A stretch of DNA of 64,000 nt. Origin: CAIKHN01 sp964394565. GTDB lineage: Bacteria > Patescibacteriota > Patescibacteriia > UBA9934. Made by a program: the position numbers and the translations under genes. The notes beneath the pieces are model-generated. The model saw only the letters and a list, made by a program, of their open reading frames with translations. It did no database searches and was not told the DNA's origin. Where the stretch lies: assembly GCA_964394565.1 (NCBI GenBank), contig CAYMYA010000002.1, positions 29,168-93,167 of the forward strand. The letters run 5' to 3'. Numbering within the stretch: position 1 is the stretch's first letter; the number at the start of each line of letters is the position of its first letter. This document shows, one piece after another, positions 16,543-24,488 of this stretch.

Positions 16543-17463
16543 CTACAACACTACGCTATCACGAATATCCTCTCCTGGCGTCCCCCGTGGGGGCATATAT
16601 CCATCACCATCAAAATAATTGATTGACGGCACCACCGTTACCGTTGCCGTTACTGGAGCATCGCCATACCACCGCACCTCTACTGGACGCACTTCTCCAG
16701 CATCAAACTCCGGTACCGTCGCACGAGCAATACCGACAATTGCACCGGCGCGCTCCAAGATGACGGTAAATTGTGGAGACCAATATGCGTACGGCGTCGC
16801 ATTCGTCACCGTGAACGTGGTACGACCAAATGTCGTCGTGCCGAGATCGATGTCTTTCGTGTACGTTTGCTCGGAAATCGTAAAGGCATTGCGCTTCTGC
16901 ATCCACTCATCAATGTTCGGGGCGATATGGCGGTTCACGCGAGACCATACAATATTCTCAATGGTCACCGCGGGAGTTGTTGGCTTCTGTGCTGCATCAA
17001 CCCCAAGCGCCAAAATATATACTTCTTCACCTGGCATGACGAAGCCTTCCTGCGGTTCGATCACTACCCCGCTCGCTGAAAATGTATAGGTAAACGTCGC
17101 AAACCAATCCGTATTTGTGTTCGTGACTTTTGCATAAAAATCATAGCTCGTCGGTGTCCCGAGCACGAGCCGTGCAGACCCAATATTCAAGGCCTGCGCA
17201 TCGTTCGCTTGCGCAATAGCATGAAATTCATCTCGATTCGCCCCAAACGCCACGCCCGCCGCACGAAGCTCTGCAAACGCACCATTAATGACGTACCCCA
17301 ACACCACAAACACAAAAAATATCGCCGCAAGAACTTCAATCGTGATGAGTGTGAAGAAACCGATTCGCCGGAGCAGCGGTCGAGCCTCAAGAATCCGCAC
17401 ATCTCGTTCGTACTGCCGATCAATCGCGTGGAGCTCCGGAGAAAGCGCTGTTTTTTCTGCCAT
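16543..17463 (-). CDS. Single-helix membrane protein, unknown
   Basis: I do not recognise a named family. The 306-residue protein has a soluble N-terminus (about 35 residues, ending EARPLLRRIGF), one membrane helix at about 35-60 (FTLITIEVLAAIFFVFVVLGYVI) and an outside part of beta-type sequence (YDFYAKVTNTNTDWFATFTYTFSASG; two Ig-like repeats look possible, each with a strand ending in TNT or TNA). It ends 27 bases before rodA in the same direction, which suggests an envelope role. Confidence 0.65.
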   Translation of the reverse strand: MAEKTALSPELHAIDRQYERDVRILEARPLLRRIGFFTLITIEVLAAIFFVFVVLGYVINGAFAELRAAGVAFGANRDEFHAIAQANDAQALNIGSARLVLGTPTSYDFYAKVTNTNTDWFATFTYTFSASGVVIEPQEGFVMPGEEVYILALGVDAAQKPTTPAVTIENIVWSRVNRHIAPNIDEWMQKRNAFTISEQTYTKDIDLGTTTFGRTTFTVTNATPYAYWSPQFTVILERAGAIVGIARATVPEFDAGEVRPVEVRWYGDAPVTATVTVVPSINYFDGDGYMPPRGTPGEDIRDSVVL

Positions 17464-17506
17464 AAAATGCTGCAGGAATTGTCAACAGAATCATATCATG
17501 TTTTGC

Positions 17507-17535
17507 TTGTTCGTTAACGCCCAACGTGTTAAACT
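17507..17535 (+). promoter_or_regulatory. Promoter for gyrB
   Basis: TTGTTC, 17-base spacer, TAAACT, 43 bases before the gyrB ATG. Confidence 0.5.
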
Positions 17536-17578
17536 CCGCTCGATATCTTTCCAATCCCTCTTCGAAATTTCCGAACGT

Positions 17579-19582
17579 ATGGCCGATCAAAAAACGAGCG
17601 CTGAGTATTCAGCGAAAAATATCACGGTGCTTGAAGGGCTCGAACCAGTACGCAAGCGTCCCGGTATGTACATCGGCTCCACGGGTCCCACTGGTTTACA
17701 CCACATGATCTGGGAAGTTGTCGACAACTGTTTCGACGAAGCAATGGCGGGTCACGCCAGTGTCGTAACAGTACATTTACTCCCAGACAATTGGGTCGCA
17801 GTTGAAGATAACGGCCGCGGTATTCCAGTCGATATTCACCCAGAACAAAAAATCTCTGCACTCGAATTGGTACTCACAAAACTGCATGCTGGTGGAAAAT
17901 TCGGGGGTGACGCATCCGGATATAAAGTGTCCGGCGGTTTACACGGCGTCGGTGTTTCCGTTGTGAATGCACTTTCTGATCACTTAAAAGCCGAAGTACA
18001 TCGCGACGGGCAAATTTGGGTTCAAGAATATAAAAAAGGTATTCCACAAGGCAAAGTAAAAGCCATTGGAAAAACCAAAAAACGGGGCACAATCATTTCC
18101 TTCCATTCCGATGCCACCATTTTCGAAACCATCGAATTCGATCTCAATACCATTCTAGATCACCTTCGTCAGCAAGCGTACCTCACCGCCGGCATTCACG
18201 TTGAGGTGATCGACGAGCGTGGTGAGGCACCTGCGCCATATGGCTTTTATTTTGAAGGTGGTGTCGCGTCCTATGTTCGTCACCTCAATGAACGGAAAGA
18301 AATCAAACAGCCAAACGTATTTTACGTTAAAAAACAAAATGGAAATTTAGAAGTAGAAGTCGCATTGCAATACACCACGGAGTTTTATGAAAGTGTACAT
18401 TGTTACGCGAATAATATTGTGAACCCAGGCGGTGGGGCGCATTTGGCCGGATTTCGTGCTGCGCTCACTCGCGTGCTGAACGCCTATGCACGGGATAAAG
18501 GGTACATTAAAGAAAAGGACGCGAATCTCACCGGCGACGATACCCGCGAGGGATTAACGTCCGTCATTAGCGTCAAGCTCCCAGAACCACAATTTGAAGG
18601 GCAAACGAAAGATAAGCTTGGGAACCCAGAAGCTCGCACTGCAGTAGAAGCAGTATTTGGTGAAGCATTTCAGATTTTCTTAGAAGAGCACCCGCGCGAT
18701 GCTGAAGAGATTATCGGCAAGTGTTTGCTGTCCGCGCGCGCTCGTGCCGCGGCTCGTGCAGCGCGTGACACCGTACTCCGTAAAGGCGCGCTTGAAGGCA
18801 TGACGCTTCCCGGAAAACTCGCGGACTGCTCAAGCAAGGACAACAAATCCACCGAACTCTACATTGTTGAGGGAGACTCCGCAGGTGGAAGTGCAAAGCA
18901 AGGGCGCAACCGAGAATTCCAGGCCATTCTTCCGCTCCGCGGAAAAATTCTGAACGTCGAACGCGCGCGATTAGATAAATTGCTCGCAAACAATGAAGTG
19001 AAGAGCCTCGTCATTGCACTGGGCACCAATATCGGCGAAGCGTTCGATCTTGCAAGCATGCGCTACGGACGCATCATCATCATGACCGACGCCGACGTGG
19101 ACGGCGCGCACATTCGCACGCTGCTCCTCACATTGTTTTATCGCCACTTCCCCGACCTCATTACCAACAACCACATCTATATCGCGATGCCGCCCTTGTA
19201 CCGCATTCAAATCGGCAAGCAGGTGCGCTACGCCTTCACAGAAGAAGAACGTGAGGCACACATTAAGGACATGACGGGTGGGAAGGTGGATACTGCAAAG
19301 GCCAAGGTGACCGATGTTGGTGACGAGGAAGAAACGGAAGAGGACATCGTCACGAGCGGAATAAAAGTCAACATCCAGCGCTACAAAGGTTTGGGTGAAA
19401 TGAACCCAGATCAGCTCTGGGAAACCACCATGGATCCAAAAACACGCGTCATGAAGCTCGTCACAATTGAAGACGCCGCCATGGCTGACGAAACCTTCGA
19501 CGTCCTCATGGGCGCCGACGTCGCCCCCCGCAAAAAGTTCATCCAAACCCACGCCAAAGACGTGACGAACCTGGACGTGTAA
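17579..19582 (+). CDS. gyrB: DNA gyrase subunit B
   Basis: ATPase subunit of gyrase, introducing negative supercoils with GyrA (not in this window). The 667-residue protein has the GHKL ATP site (WEVVDNCFDEAMAGH, VEDNGRGIPV, GGLHGVGVSVVNAL) and the TOPRIM metal site (VEGDSAGGSAKQGRNREF, MTDADVDGAHIRTLLL), and ends at the short Gram-positive-like length without the E. coli insertion. The ATG at 17579 follows a promoter; a longer open frame upstream crosses that promoter and is rejected. Confidence 0.96.
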   Translation: MADQKTSAEYSAKNITVLEGLEPVRKRPGMYIGSTGPTGLHHMIWEVVDNCFDEAMAGHASVVTVHLLPDNWVAVEDNGRGIPVDIHPEQKISALELVLTKLHAGGKFGGDASGYKVSGGLHGVGVSVVNALSDHLKAEVHRDGQIWVQEYKKGIPQGKVKAIGKTKKRGTIISFHSDATIFETIEFDLNTILDHLRQQAYLTAGIHVEVIDERGEAPAPYGFYFEGGVASYVRHLNERKEIKQPNVFYVKKQNGNLEVEVALQYTTEFYESVHCYANNIVNPGGGAHLAGFRAALTRVLNAYARDKGYIKEKDANLTGDDTREGLTSVISVKLPEPQFEGQTKDKLGNPEARTAVEAVFGEAFQIFLEEHPRDAEEIIGKCLLSARARAAARAARDTVLRKGALEGMTLPGKLADCSSKDNKSTELYIVEGDSAGGSAKQGRNREFQAILPLRGKILNVERARLDKLLANNEVKSLVIALGTNIGEAFDLASMRYGRIIIMTDADVDGAHIRTLLLTLFYRHFPDLITNNHIYIAMPPLYRIQIGKQVRYAFTEEEREAHIKDMTGGKVDTAKAKVTDVGDEEETEEDIVTSGIKVNIQRYKGLGEMNPDQLWETTMDPKTRVMKLVTIEDAAMADETFDVLMGADVAPRKKFIQTHAKDVTNLDV

Positions 19583-19587
19583 CCCCC

Positions 19588-19617
19588 AAAATCACCAGCC
19601 GAAAGGTTGGTGATTTT
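19588..19617 (+). terminator. Terminator after gyrB
   Basis: A 10-bp stem AAAATCACCA/TGGTGATTTT followed by GATTTTCC, 5 bases after the gyrB stop. Confidence 0.75.
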
Positions 19618-19635
19618 GATTTTCCCACTACTCCC

Positions 19636-19691
19636 TTGCCCCATAACACAAAATCGTGTATATTTCCGCCGTGCCCCGGAAGGGGTTTTTT
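19636..19691 (+). promoter_or_regulatory. Promoter for secE-nusG with an immediate small hairpin
   Basis: TTGCCC (19636-19641), 17 bases, TATATT (19659-19664). Right after the expected start point comes CCCC-GGAA-GGGG and six T (19674-19691), a very short terminator-like hairpin. It may attenuate the transcript early, or be a chance feature. Confidence 0.5.
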
Positions 19692-19744
19692 GATACAATG
19701 CGTATCGAACGCGAATATTCCGCTTCGTCGCACTCTTCATCCCT

Positions 19745-19954
19745 ATGCAACGCGTCATCAATAACCCAGTCGTGAAGTACTTCCGTGAGGCGAAGGTTGA
19801 GCTTGAGAAAGTTTCTTGGCCAACACGAAAGGATACCATCATGTATTCCACCCTTGTTCTCATACTCAGTGTGAGCACCGCCGTGGCAATTGGCGTGCTC
19901 GATCTCGGCCTCACGAAGGGCTTAGAAAAACTCATTTCGATCATCCCCGCGTAA
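19745..19954 (+). CDS. secE: Preprotein translocase subunit SecE
   Basis: Essential small subunit of the SecYEG channel. The 69-residue protein has the amphipathic region VVKYFREAKVELEKVSWPTRKDT, whose EL.KVSWP is the family signature, then one membrane helix (STLVLILSVSTAVAIGVLDLGL). It is the single-helix form found in most bacteria. The gene precedes nusG by 13 bases, the standard order. Confidence 0.96.
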   Translation: MQRVINNPVVKYFREAKVELEKVSWPTRKDTIMYSTLVLILSVSTAVAIGVLDLGLTKGLEKLISIIPA

Positions 19955-19967
19955 GCACGCGCTCTTT

Positions 19968-20513
19968 ATGGCAAAACAAACCGCCAATTACGGCCGACGT
20001 TGGTACGTCATTCACACCTATTCCGGATACGAAGAAAGTGTCGTGGAAGCACTCACCCAGCGTATCGCTACCATGGACATGGAGGAGAAAATCTTCGCTG
20101 TCCTCGTGCCCAAGGAAAAGAAGATTAAGATCAAAAACGGTGCGCGAAAGGTGGTGGAAGAAAAAATCTTCCCTGGCTACGTGCTCGTGGAAATGATCGT
20201 GACGGATGATTCCTGGTACGTGGTGCGCAACACACCAAACGTCACCGGATTCATCGGAACAGGAAATACCCCGACCCCGATTCCGCAAGAACAGGTTGAT
20301 GCGCTTATGAAGCGCGTAGGTGTTTCCGAGCCAGAATTCAAGCTCGACGTCGGCAAGGGTGCGCTCGTTGCCATCACCGACGGCCCATTCAAGGGCCAGC
20401 AGGGCAAGGTGGACGACGTGGACGAAAGCCGCGGCAAAGTGAAAGTCATGGTCTCCATGTTCGGCCGCGAAACTCCCCTCGAACTCGACTTTTTGCAGAT
20501 CAAGAAAGTGTAA
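19968..20513 (+). CDS. nusG: Transcription antitermination/elongation factor NusG
   Basis: Binds RNA polymerase and links it to Rho or the ribosome. The 181-residue protein has the NGN domain (RWYVIHTYSGYEESVVEAL, FPGYVLVEMI, WYVVRNTPNVTGFIG) and a C-terminal KOW domain (GPFKGQQGKVDDVDESRGKV). Both are complete. A terminator separates it from rplK, so the usual secE-nusG-rplK read-through is reduced. Confidence 0.96.
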   Translation: MAKQTANYGRRWYVIHTYSGYEESVVEALTQRIATMDMEEKIFAVLVPKEKKIKIKNGARKVVEEKIFPGYVLVEMIVTDDSWYVVRNTPNVTGFIGTGNTPTPIPQEQVDALMKRVGVSEPEFKLDVGKGALVAITDGPFKGQQGKVDDVDESRGKVKVMVSMFGRETPLELDFLQIKKV

Positions 20514-20520
20514 GGTACAG

Positions 20521-20544
20521 CGCCGACCCCCTCCAGGGTCGGCG
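20521..20544 (+). terminator. Terminator after nusG
   Basis: A 9-bp stem CGCCGACCC/GGGTCGGCG with a 6-base loop, then TTCACGCTTTATT. It lies 8 bases past the nusG stop. Confidence 0.65.
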
Positions 20545-20555
20545 TTCACGCTTTA

Positions 20556-20584
20556 TTGACTATTTTCGCCAATCCTGGCACAAT
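20556..20584 (+). promoter_or_regulatory. Promoter for rplK-rplA
   Basis: TTGACT, 17-base spacer, CACAAT. The implied leader is about 190 bases, long for this genome, and contains the hairpin at 20669-20754. Confidence 0.6.
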
Positions 20585-20668
20585 CTTCGCACTAAATAAC
20601 GATGTGGTCGCTTGGGTGAATTCCCAGGAATCCACTGTAAATAATCTTTGAAACTTGTTTATTTGTGG

Positions 20669-20754
20669 CCAGTTTCGATGAAGGGTGAGGAAAGCTCGCG
20701 AGACGTACTTCATGGTACGTTGAGCGAGTTTCCGATGGCCTGAGTCGAAAATGG
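20669..20754 (+). promoter_or_regulatory. Structured leader hairpin of rplK-rplA
   Basis: One long hairpin: CCAGTTTCGA/TCGAAAATGG outside, then AGG/CCT, GGAAA/TTTCC with CTCGC/GCGAG, and ACGTAC/GTACGT around the loop TTCATG. The helices are separated by GA-rich internal loops (TGA opposite GAG, twice). An upstream smaller hairpin joins GTGG (about 20606) to CCAC. Ribosomal protein L1 is known in other bacteria to repress its operon by binding a leader that mimics 23S rRNA; this leader may do the same, which I infer. Confidence 0.55.
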
Positions 20755-20781
20755 ACCGAAGAAACGGGTTTCAACTATCGT

Positions 20782-21207
20782 ATGGCCAAAAAGATCAAGG
20801 CCGTCATCAAGGTGCAATCAATCGGTGGGAAGGCAACTCCAGCCCCACCACTTGGTCCAGCACTCGGTGCACAAGGCGTGAACATTCAGCAATTCGTTTC
20901 TGAATTCAACGCGCAAACACAAGACCGCGTTGGGGAAACTGTTCCGGCAATTATCACCATTTACGAAGATCGTACCTTCAGTTTCATTCTGAAGACTGCT
21001 CCAGCGGCCGATCTCGTCAAAAAAGAAATTGGCATCACCACAGGTTCTGGAAAGCCATTGACGGAAAAGGTCGGAAAAATCACGAAAGCACAGTTACGCA
21101 AGGTGGCTGAAAAGAAAATGCCTGACTTGAACACAAAGGACATCGACGCCGCAATGCGCATCATCGCGGGGACGTGCCGACAAATGGGCGTTGACGTCAT
21201 TGAATAA
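20782..21207 (+). CDS. rplK: Ribosomal protein uL11
   Basis: 50S stalk-base protein. The 141-residue product has KVQSIGGKATPAPPLGPALGAQGVNIQQFVSEFNAQT, the family's N-terminal domain, and the rRNA-binding domain with GITTGSGKPLTEKVGKIT and DIDAAMRIIAGTCRQMGVDV. Length is standard. First gene of a two-gene unit with rplA. Confidence 0.97.
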   Translation: MAKKIKAVIKVQSIGGKATPAPPLGPALGAQGVNIQQFVSEFNAQTQDRVGETVPAIITIYEDRTFSFILKTAPAADLVKKEIGITTGSGKPLTEKVGKITKAQLRKVAEKKMPDLNTKDIDAAMRIIAGTCRQMGVDVIE

Positions 21208-21263
21208 ATTATTCGTGGGAGGTACCGAAATTCGGTGCCGTAAAGACCACTAACCACTACACT

Positions 21264-21950
21264 ATGACTGGTAAGCGCATGATTGCTGCGAAGACAGGAA
21301 TCGATAAGAAAAAGACGTACACTGTTGAAGAAGCGGTTGCACTCATGAAGGGCGCAGCAAAAGCAAAATTCGACGAAACCGTTGAGCTCCACTTCTCACT
21401 CGGCATTGACCCAAAACAAGGTGATCAACAACTCCGTGGCACCGTCACTATGCCGCACGGCACTGGAAAAACGAAACGCGTGATCGCCTTCGTTGATACA
21501 AATAACGAAGCGGCAGCGAAAGCTGCGGGCGCGGATATTATTGGAACAGAAGAGGTTTTGGATACCATTGTTCGTACGGGAAAAATTGATTTCGACGTTG
21601 CCGTTGCAGTGCCGGCGATGATGCCGAAGCTCGCAAAAGCCGCAAAGGTTCTCGGGCCTCGCGGACTCATGCCAAACCCAAAGACGGATACCGTCGGCCC
21701 AAACATCGCAAAGATGGTTGAGGAACAAAAGGGTGGGAAAATCTCATTCAAAAACGACAACACTGCAAACGTGCACATGATTGTTGGGAAAGCATCGTTC
21801 AGTCCAGAGCAATTGATCGCGAACGTGAAGGTTGCAACAGATGCCATTCGCAAGGTAAAACCAGCGTCATCCAAAGGCATTTACCTCAAGTCCGCCACCA
21901 TGACATCTACCATGGGTCCAGCAATTCGCTTCGACGCAAACGCTGTGTAA
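21264..21950 (+). CDS. rplA: Ribosomal protein uL1
   Basis: 50S L1-stalk protein and likely translational regulator of this operon. The 228-residue protein has KFDETVELHFSLGIDPKQGDQQLRG, LPHGTGK-type MPHGTGKTKRVIAF and the signature LGPRGLMPNPKTDTVG. Its presence is useful for placement, since some Parcubacteria lineages lack it. A terminator follows, so rplJ and rplL are elsewhere. Confidence 0.97.
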   Translation: MTGKRMIAAKTGIDKKKTYTVEEAVALMKGAAKAKFDETVELHFSLGIDPKQGDQQLRGTVTMPHGTGKTKRVIAFVDTNNEAAAKAAGADIIGTEEVLDTIVRTGKIDFDVAVAVPAMMPKLAKAAKVLGPRGLMPNPKTDTVGPNIAKMVEEQKGGKISFKNDNTANVHMIVGKASFSPEQLIANVKVATDAIRKVKPASSKGIYLKSATMTSTMGPAIRFDANAV

Positions 21951-21984
21951 GTCACTCTACATTGCATACATTCACAACAGCATC

Positions 21985-22009
21985 AGTCCCTCTCCCACGA
22001 GGGACTTTT
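21985..22009 (+). terminator. Terminator after rplA
   Basis: Stem AGTCCCTC/GAGGGACT with a 6-base loop, then TTTGCTT. Confidence 0.7.
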
Positions 22010-22040
22010 GCTTCACATTTTTTCATACTAACACGCCCCT

Positions 22041-22514
22041 ATGTCTCTTCACCTCATACCTGGTTTTAAACAATCGCCTTCGTTTTGTGGGCCAGTATGT
22101 TTAAAAATGATTCTCCATTATTACGGCATCGACGCATCTGAAGAGGATATTGGTCGCGTCGCAAAAACAACAGTCGAACACGGCACCACGAACGATAATC
22201 TCCTCATCGCAGCACGATCATACGGTCTAGACGGCGTGTGGCACAAAGAAGCAACGCTCGCAGATTTATGTACACACGTTGCACAAAATATTCCCGTCAT
22301 CGTAGAATGGTTTTCCACAAATCAAGTGCATTATTCCATCGTCGTTGGTGCAGACGAAGATCAGATTGTCCTCCTTAATCCAGAACACGGGGAACAAGAA
22401 TCATTCACTCACGAAGAATTCATGAGTGTTTGGTTTTCATTCTCTGGCCCATTCATCAAAACGCAACGCGATGTGCAATTGCGGTGGATGTTGCCGCTCA
22501 CAAAGGCGAGGTAA
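22041..22514 (+). CDS. C39-like cysteine peptidase domain protein
   Basis: The 157-residue protein is a bare papain-like C39 domain: catalytic Cys in SPSFCGPVCLKMILHYYG, the helix ASEEDIGRVAKTTVEHGTTNDNLL and catalytic His in VHYSIVVGADEDQIVLLNPEHG with the following Asn-Pro (family H...V.G.....V.LNDP). There is no signal peptide or ABC transporter part, so it acts in the cytoplasm or is a stand-alone processing peptidase; the substrate is unknown. It is a single-gene unit between two terminators. Confidence 0.75.
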   Translation: MSLHLIPGFKQSPSFCGPVCLKMILHYYGIDASEEDIGRVAKTTVEHGTTNDNLLIAARSYGLDGVWHKEATLADLCTHVAQNIPVIVEWFSTNQVHYSIVVGADEDQIVLLNPEHGEQESFTHEEFMSVWFSFSGPFIKTQRDVQLRWMLPLTKAR

Positions 22515-22543
22515 ATTCAGACGCAAATGAAAAATCTGAAAGT

Positions 22544-22569
22544 AAAAACCCTCGCATCCGGGGGTTTTT
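22544..22569 (+). terminator. Terminator after the C39-like gene
   Basis: Stem AAAAACCC/GGGTTTTT around CTCGCATCCG-type loop; the descending arm itself ends in five T. Confidence 0.65.
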
Positions 22570-22624
22570 ACTTGTCCACACGCTGAGTACTTTCCCTAGA
22601 GATTACCGGCTAAGATGTGGCCAT

Positions 22625-23209
22625 ATGTCATCTTACGATCCCTTTGGCCCCGGCTCCAGTCGCGAAAAGCGTTTTATCCCGGACCAAGCAAAACTCAAAA
22701 TTCTCGTCGAAAGCTTAAAGGCGCTTGGCATGCGGGTGGTACTCACCCAAGGGGTGTACGACCTTATTCATGAAGGCCATGCCGCGTATTTGGAGAAGGC
22801 AAAATCCTACGGCGATATTCTCATCGTTGGTATTGATTCAGACGAGCTCACAAAGCTCAGAAAAGGCCCGCGCCGCCCTATCGTTCCGCAAAACGAACGC
22901 ATCAACATGCTTCTTCACCTAAGACACGTTGATCTCGTCACCATAAAAGAAGCACATCACGGCATTGGCGATATTATTGAGATTGTCAAACCAGACGTCA
23001 TGGTGTTTTCTGCATCAACCAAGGAGGTTACACCAACAGATATTCAAGGCTACGAACAATACTGCGGAGAAATCGTTGTCCTTCAGCCACAAGCTGCTAC
23101 TACCACCACTGCTCGCGTACGAAATCTCACCATTGAAGGCGCGGAAAATCTCGCAAAAGAAGTGAACGAACTTATTTCTACCTTTCTCGACCAAATCAAA
23201 ACCGGATAG
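22625..23209 (+). CDS. Cytidylyltransferase-like nucleotidyltransferase (HldE C-terminal type)
   Basis: The 194-residue protein has the class-defining TQGVYDLIHEGHAAYLEKAKSYGDILIVGIDSDELTKLRKG: the HxGH nucleotide-binding motif is HEGH, and KGPRRPIVPQNERINML matches the K..RP..P...R...L stretch of RfaE/HldE-type and glycerol-3-phosphate cytidylyltransferases. The sugar or alcohol phosphate used cannot be told. The ATG at 22625 follows no strong ribosome site. The deaminase fusion starts 4 bases downstream, so the pair is one operon. Confidence 0.75.
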   Translation: MSSYDPFGPGSSREKRFIPDQAKLKILVESLKALGMRVVLTQGVYDLIHEGHAAYLEKAKSYGDILIVGIDSDELTKLRKGPRRPIVPQNERINMLLHLRHVDLVTIKEAHHGIGDIIEIVKPDVMVFSASTKEVTPTDIQGYEQYCGEIVVLQPQAATTTTARVRNLTIEGAENLAKEVNELISTFLDQIKTG

Positions 23210-23213
23210 CCCT

Positions 23214-24059
23214 ATGATTCTCGCGTTCGTTCCGGTCATTCACCAAGGATACATTAACTTTTTCGCAAAACACCCCGGAGAAATCGGGATCTTCGGCAGC
23301 GACGTGATCGCAGACTTTACATCTCTCACCCGCGACTGCCGCACCGTGAACCCTGGACTCATGAAACGCACCATTGAATCACTTCATCTCTTTAGTACCG
23401 TACGCGTGCTCTCAAAAGAAGGAATTGCCCAACTCGCACGCACACAAACACCCATCGTCATGCCGGATGAAGACGTGTCCCGAGCGATAGTGGAACGCTA
23501 TACCATCCAACATGTCACGTTCGACTCGGTATTTCTGCGTTGGGATAAAATCATCACCACGCAAGAACATATCGTAGCACCCCACCACGTTATTCTGCGC
23601 GATGAGTTTTCGCAATCCATGATGTACATTGCGCTTGCGGAATCGCAAAAAAGCGCAGACTGGTGGCGCCGCATTGGCACGGCAATCGTGCGTGACGGAA
23701 ACATTCTTGCACTCGCTCATAACCGCCATTTGCCAACAGATTTCCACCTTGCGGCGCTGGGGGATCCACGATCGAACTTCGATGCCGGAGAACGGATTGA
23801 TCTGTCTACCGCAATCCATGCTGAAGCGCTCGCCGTGGCACAAAGCGCGAAACTTGGCGTTTCCCTTGCGGGCGCCGACCTCTTTGTGGTGACCTTCCCA
23901 TGCCCAAACTGTGCACGGCTCATTGCGGAAGCTGGAATAAAGCGCGTGTATTATGCTAAAGGCTATTCGCTCCTAGACGCAGAACGCATTCTCAACGCGT
24001 ACGGCATCGACATCGCGCTCGTCGATCTCGAGCCCTCCCCCGCTACCCCAAACGCGTGA
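23214..24059 (+). CDS. Two-domain protein: nucleotidyltransferase-like N-terminus, dCMP/cytidine deaminase-like C-terminus
   Basis: The C-terminal half of this 281-residue protein is a zinc deaminase: IHAEALAVAQSAK supplies His and the catalytic Glu, and TFPCPNCARLIAEAGI the two cysteines. This is the CMP/dCMP and RibD/tRNA-deaminase fold. The N-terminal 120 residues (AFVPVIHQGYINFFAKHPGEIGIFGSDVIADFT) look like a decayed HxGH nucleotidyltransferase fold, with HQGY in place of HxGH. The partner gene upstream has the intact version. A nucleotide-salvage or nucleotide-modification role is inferred. The 3' end overlaps the convergent HIT gene by 17 bases. Confidence 0.7.
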   Translation: MILAFVPVIHQGYINFFAKHPGEIGIFGSDVIADFTSLTRDCRTVNPGLMKRTIESLHLFSTVRVLSKEGIAQLARTQTPIVMPDEDVSRAIVERYTIQHVTFDSVFLRWDKIITTQEHIVAPHHVILRDEFSQSMMYIALAESQKSADWWRRIGTAIVRDGNILALAHNRHLPTDFHLAALGDPRSNFDAGERIDLSTAIHAEALAVAQSAKLGVSLAGADLFVVTFPCPNCARLIAEAGIKRVYYAKGYSLLDAERILNAYGIDIALVDLEPSPATPNA

Positions 24060-24486
24060 TAACTCCCACCTTCGGGTTATATGCCACATCGTCAGGATCT
24101 GACTGTAACAGCTGGCAATGCAAGTGCGAAACGGTCGACCCTGTAAAACGCATATCACCGAAACGCATAAAGAACGATCCCGCTGGCATATGCAACGATT
24201 CTGCAAGATCATGCAGAATTTCTCCAAGCTCCGTCCATGCTTCAGGGGAAAGATTCCCGACGTGCTCAATATGCTCACGGTGAATGAGGAGCTTATGGTG
24301 CTTCGTGGCGTGGTACGGAAACTGATTATCCGTCACAATCCAATACCGTCGTACGTCCATGGACTTTTTATGAAATTGCTCAAGGTGCTCCGGGCAGAAG
24401 GGACAAATGCGCTTCTCGGCAATTGCGGCAATCACCTGATCGTACCCCCCGGGGCGCGAATTCTGCTGATTCACGAAATTCTGCAT
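24043..24486 (-). CDS. HIT-superfamily protein
   Basis: Nucleotide-binding hydrolase or transferase of 147 residues. RICPFCPEHL may be a small zinc site at the N-terminus. The triad is STVSHLHCQLLQ, i.e. H-x-H-x-Q as in GalT-type members rather than the H-x-H-x-H of Hint proteins. HHKLLIHREHIEHVGNLSPEAW is the usual preceding HIT strand. The gene starts 2 bases after the DHFR-TS stop, so both are one operon. Confidence 0.8.
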   Translation of the reverse strand: MQNFVNQQNSRPGGYDQVIAAIAEKRICPFCPEHLEQFHKKSMDVRRYWIVTDNQFPYHATKHHKLLIHREHIEHVGNLSPEAWTELGEILHDLAESLHMPAGSFFMRFGDMRFTGSTVSHLHCQLLQSDPDDVAYNPKVGVITRLG

Positions 24487-24488
24487 AG

